DNA of 7,481 nt, from NCBI GenBank assembly GCA_017539885.1, contig JAFYCC010000079.1:1-7481 (forward strand), written 5' to 3'. This DNA is from Oscillospiraceae bacterium. GTDB taxonomy: Bacteria; Bacillota_A; Clostridia; Oscillospirales; Oscillospiraceae. Under the pieces are notes generated by a model that worked only from the letters and a program-made list of their open reading frames with translations, had not been told where the DNA came from and searched no databases. Of the stretch, positions 5,027-7,481 are shown piece by piece. How positions within the stretch are numbered: position 1 is the first letter of the stretch; every line of letters begins with the position of its first letter. The position numbers were made by a program, and so were the translations under genes.

Positions 5027-6255
5027 GGAAAAGTCTCCTTTTCAGGGAAACGCAGTATAAGCGCAAAACGAGGGGAATGCGAGACGCGCATGCTTCCGCC
5101 TGCGGCTTCAACGCCCTGCCGCACGGAGCTGAGGCCGCCGCCCTCCGCGACCGGGCCGGCCGGCGGCGCGCCGTCGTTTGTGAAAGTGACGGTATAGAAA
5201 CCGTCCCGGCCGGCAAGACGGACGTTGACGAGGCTGCCTTTGGCATGACGGACGCAGTTGGTCACGCACTCGCGGGCGGCTGCGGCGATCAGACTCTCCG
5301 TCTTGCCGTCCTGCGGAAGAATGCCTTCCACTGTGAGCGTCACCCGCAGCTCGGCCGCTTCCCGGCGCACGTCCTCCAGCCTGCCGGGCGCGGACGGCCG
5401 TCCGCCCGCGAACAGGCCTACTGCTCTGCGCAGGGTGCGGAGCTGTTCGTCCGGCGCGTCCGTCCCGCCCTGCACGAGTTCCGACAGGGCGATCAGACTC
5501 TTGCCGATGTCGTTGTGGACGCGCACCTTGATGTCCAGAGTTTCCTGCTCCCGAACACGTTCCGCCACGCGGTCGAGCAAACGGGTCGTCTGTTCGATCG
5601 CGGCGCGCAGTTCCGCGTTCTCAACGGCAAGCTGCCGGTTTACCTCATAGAACTCTGTCACGTCCTGTGCTGTGGTTTGAAAAAAGCCCGCGGGTTCCCG
5701 GTCGTCGAGCGGGACGGTCTGGAAGCGCCAGACCCTGCCGTCCGGCAGGCGGTAGAGATCTGGATCGTCCGGCAAAGACTCCGCGCATTTCAGCGCTTCG
5801 GTGATCTCGCTGCGCATCTGCGGGTAACTGCCCAGCAGAGAGGTGAAGATCCCGCCCATCGCGCGGTTTATCAGAATGACCCTGCCGCGCTCGTCGCTGA
5901 ACAGGATCCCGGCGTTGAGATTGTCCAGAGTCTCCTTGATGGAGGCCGGGGAAAGCCGTTCCCGGCTTGCGCGGCGTTCCCGCTGCAGCCCTGTCCAGAC
6001 GCCGGCACATACGATCACGAAGACCACCGGAACCAGCAGCCACGGGAAGCCGGCATTTCCGTCTATTTCCGCAAGCACATAGGCGCAGGCGGCAAGCAGG
6101 AGCAGAAGGAGCCCGCCGCTGAAGATGCGGCGGATACGTTCGCTGTGGCAGACAGCCTGAAACAGACAGAGGAAGAGCTGGGACAAAACACCAAGAAATA
6201 GGAGAACGGCCAGAAAGTGCCGCGATGTGGCGGGAAGCGCAGCAAAGGCGGTCAT
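5023..6255 (-). CDS. PAS-containing sensor histidine kinase, HisKA_3 type
   Basis: A 410-residue membrane histidine kinase. Three predicted helices (about 13-35, 46-64, 69-90) anchor it with almost no extracellular part. A PAS-like domain spans about 104-203 (LDNLNAGILFSDERGRVILINRA at its start). A coiled coil (204-240) leads to the dimerisation helix, with phosphoacceptor H247 in KVRVHNDIGKSL. The HATPase part has the N box ECVTN with H337 (329-337), a G1-like TNDGAPP (359-365) and a GGGLSSVRQ G2 box (372-380). In the HisKA_3 group, the residue after the histidine is usually D or E and the one at +5 is Q. Here they are N248 and K252. The start ATG has a full anti-SD match (AGGAGGTGATC) and overlaps the upstream stop as ATGA. 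It probably phosphorylates the regulator encoded next to it. Confidence 0.92.
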   Translation of the reverse strand: MTAFAALPATSRHFLAVLLFLGVLSQLFLCLFQAVCHSERIRRIFSGGLLLLLLAACAYVLAEIDGNAGFPWLLVPVVFVIVCAGVWTGLQRERRASRERLSPASIKETLDNLNAGILFSDERGRVILINRAMGGIFTSLLGSYPQMRSEITEALKCAESLPDDPDLYRLPDGRVWRFQTVPLDDREPAGFFQTTAQDVTEFYEVNRQLAVENAELRAAIEQTTRLLDRVAERVREQETLDIKVRVHNDIGKSLIALSELVQGGTDAPDEQLRTLRRAVGLFAGGRPSAPGRLEDVRREAAELRVTLTVEGILPQDGKTESLIAAAARECVTNCVRHAKGSLVNVRLAGRDGFYTVTFTNDGAPPAGPVAEGGGLSSVRQGVEAAGGSMRVSHSPRFALILRFPEKETFP

Positions 6256-7481
6256 GCGCGATCACCTCCTGCGGAGAAGATGGTATAGGAGCAAGACCCG
6301 TCCTCATCGTTCCCGCCGCACATATCCGGGAAACGTCGGCGGATATGTGCATCGTCAGCGGCGTGGTCGGTCATCACGATGCAGCGCAGTTCTTCACCCA
6401 CGCGGCATACACTGACGGTGATGTAGCGCAGTTCATCAAGCGCCGCCTCCAAAACGCACTCAAAGAAATCATAGAATCGCGTCAGCACGGTGCCGCTTTC
6501 GCTGCTCTTTCCCGTTTCCACAAGATATGTGCCCCTGATTCCGGCCAGACGGAGCGACTGGAAGGATTCTGCCAATGCGCTCGCGAGCCTGCTTACAGGG
6601 ATTTCGCTGAGGTCCTCCAGCGTGAGGGTGAAATCCTTTCGACGCTTGATGTAGCTTCCGAGAATGACGATGGTGCAGAGGATGCGCCGTTTCTGCTCTT
6701 CGCTCTCCGCCTGCTCATATGCGGCAGCGAGACGGCTTACTTCGTCAAGCTGGGACTGCGTTTCGGCCTGCAGCAGATCGTAGAGCCGGTTCTGTTCCAT
6801 CACCCGGCGGTATTGACGCTCCTGCTCGTATTCCGTCTGTAAGAGGTCTTCCCGGTCCTTCAGCTCATCCCGCGTGTCAGCGAGGGACTCCCGAAGCTCG
6901 AGCAGTTTGGAGATGTCTTCTGTCCAGACGGCGTGTCCGCCGCGGATGGGCATATTGTGCAGGCGTCTGCCGCCCGGAAGAACGATTGCTTCTGTTTCTG
7001 CGCGGATGAGATCCCCCTGCGCGATGTGCTCCGCGTCCCGGGCAGCGTAGCGTACGGCGTAGTCCTTGTCCGTGATCTGCACGGAGAGCCCTTGCGACGC
7101 GCGAAAGAGCCCTTCATAACGCGTGTTGGACGGGATCAGCCCGCACTGGATGCAGCTTTCAAAAAACGCCGCGAACAGGAGACACTCAAGGACAGTGAGG
7201 TCGCCCAGCGCATCGGTGACGAAGGGCACGCGCGCCACATATAGCGCAATGTAGAGAACAGTGGCGCTGAGCGGAATGAGAGGGAGCCACAGGAATTCTC
7301 CCGTTCTTGGGATGCGGCACTTTTTGAGCATCGTCACGAATGCAAAAAGCGTGCAGGCGATCCCCCAGGCGGCGAGGATATAAAACAGGGCACCGTAGCG
7401 ATAGTCCAGATCCGTCCGCATTTCGGCATTCTGCGGGAATATGAACACCCACTCGTGCAGGTCGTTCGTCAGCACGAGCAG
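6252..7481 (-). CDS. 7TM-type sensor with degenerate kinase module, 5' end outside
   Basis: The frame is open to the right edge (LLVLTNDLHEW...), so the GTG at 7475 is not the start. LTNDLH is typical of the junction inside histidine-kinase N-terminal 7TM sensors. Counting from the V codon at 7475, three helices remain (about 28-50, 61-82, 93-112). A PAS-like segment (about 118-188, VQITDKDYAVRYA) follows, then a long coiled coil (188-250) and a helix with ILGSYIKRRKDF (271-282). The C-terminal part (about 295-407) takes the place of the HATPase domain. It has no phosphoacceptor histidine motif, no ExxxN box (FFECVLEAALDEL instead) and no glycine-rich loop. I infer a signal-sensing partner without kinase activity that acts through the kinase encoded next, which its stop overlaps as ATGA. 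Confidence 0.8.
   Translation of the reverse strand: MLVLTNDLHEWVFIFPQNAEMRTDLDYRYGALFYILAAWGIACTLFAFVTMLKKCRIPRTGEFLWLPLIPLSATVLYIALYVARVPFVTDALGDLTVLECLLFAAFFESCIQCGLIPSNTRYEGLFRASQGLSVQITDKDYAVRYAARDAEHIAQGDLIRAETEAIVLPGGRRLHNMPIRGGHAVWTEDISKLLELRESLADTRDELKDREDLLQTEYEQERQYRRVMEQNRLYDLLQAETQSQLDEVSRLAAAYEQAESEEQKRRILCTIVILGSYIKRRKDFTLTLEDLSEIPVSRLASALAESFQSLRLAGIRGTYLVETGKSSESGTVLTRFYDFFECVLEAALDELRYITVSVCRVGEELRCIVMTDHAADDAHIRRRFPDMCGGNDEDGSCSYTIFSAGGDRA
6260..6270 (-). promoter_or_regulatory. Full-length Shine-Dalgarno of the kinase gene
   Basis: Minus-strand AGGAGGTGATC (6260-6270) is complementary to the conserved 3' end of 16S rRNA over its whole length. It lies within the end of the upstream sensor gene, 4 nt before the kinase ATG. 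Together with the ATGA overlap it marks strong coupled translation. Confidence 0.8.

Noticed and set aside
5077..6201. Plus-strand 374-codon frame opposite the kinase gene
   Set aside because: No ribosome binding site, low-complexity basic composition, and the opposite strand holds a complete histidine kinase. It is a GC-driven shadow.
1..7481. CRISPR array, tRNA or rRNA genes
   Set aside because: No regularly spaced direct repeats and no cloverleaf or rRNA-like stretch were seen on either strand.

Overview
The window reads as a chromosomal piece of a GC-rich, low-oxygen Firmicute, most likely a gut clostridium of the Oscillospirales type. The evidence is strong AGGAGG-type ribosome binding sites, good sigma-A promoters with 17-nt spacers, a histidine-kinase N-terminal 7TM-type sensor of the sort common in gut Clostridia, and a ferredoxin-like membrane protein. 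The taxon is inferred from style, not from a marker gene. All complete genes lie on the minus strand and are transcribed from right to left. Only the extreme left edge (about 1-140) carries something on the plus strand.

Right part (7481 to 4385): three genes overlap by 4 bases each (ATGA junctions). They are a membrane sensor whose start lies outside the window and whose kinase module looks degenerate, a three-helix PAS histidine kinase of the HisKA_3 type, and a REC-HTH (LuxR/NarL-type) response regulator. They look like one translationally coupled three-component signalling unit. A perfect 28-nt palindrome follows the regulator, and a third copy of its arm makes a competing hairpin possible.

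Middle (4310 to 2378): a strong promoter starts a 407-residue lipoprotein with two unrecognised domains joined by an acidic/proline linker. Its 3' region holds overlapping GC hairpins and a 65-nt inverted repeat. That repeat contains the -35 box of the promoter of the next gene, a 132-residue protein of unknown function.

Left part (2260 to 1): a NapH/CcoG-like polytopic membrane protein with two [4Fe-4S] motifs is preceded by a 7-codon mini-ORF with the only good ribosome binding site. It ends at a textbook bidirectional terminator. After it, a strong promoter and a structured leader drive a DppB/OppB-type ABC permease. The permease stop overlaps a well-placed GTG start (GTGA) that should begin the second permease, but reading stops after 11 codons. 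At that point (about 140/141) the sequence matches the right end of an IS200/IS605 (TnpB-type) element coming from the left on the plus strand: the last 40 codons of a tnpB-like frame, then the terminal hairpin and the element end. The element therefore seems to have cut the transporter operon at the first codons of its second permease, and the predicted omega-RNA guide would read into this junction.

Together the window suggests envelope sensing (the three-component system) next to exported, redox and uptake genes. No sequence here proves that the regulator controls them.
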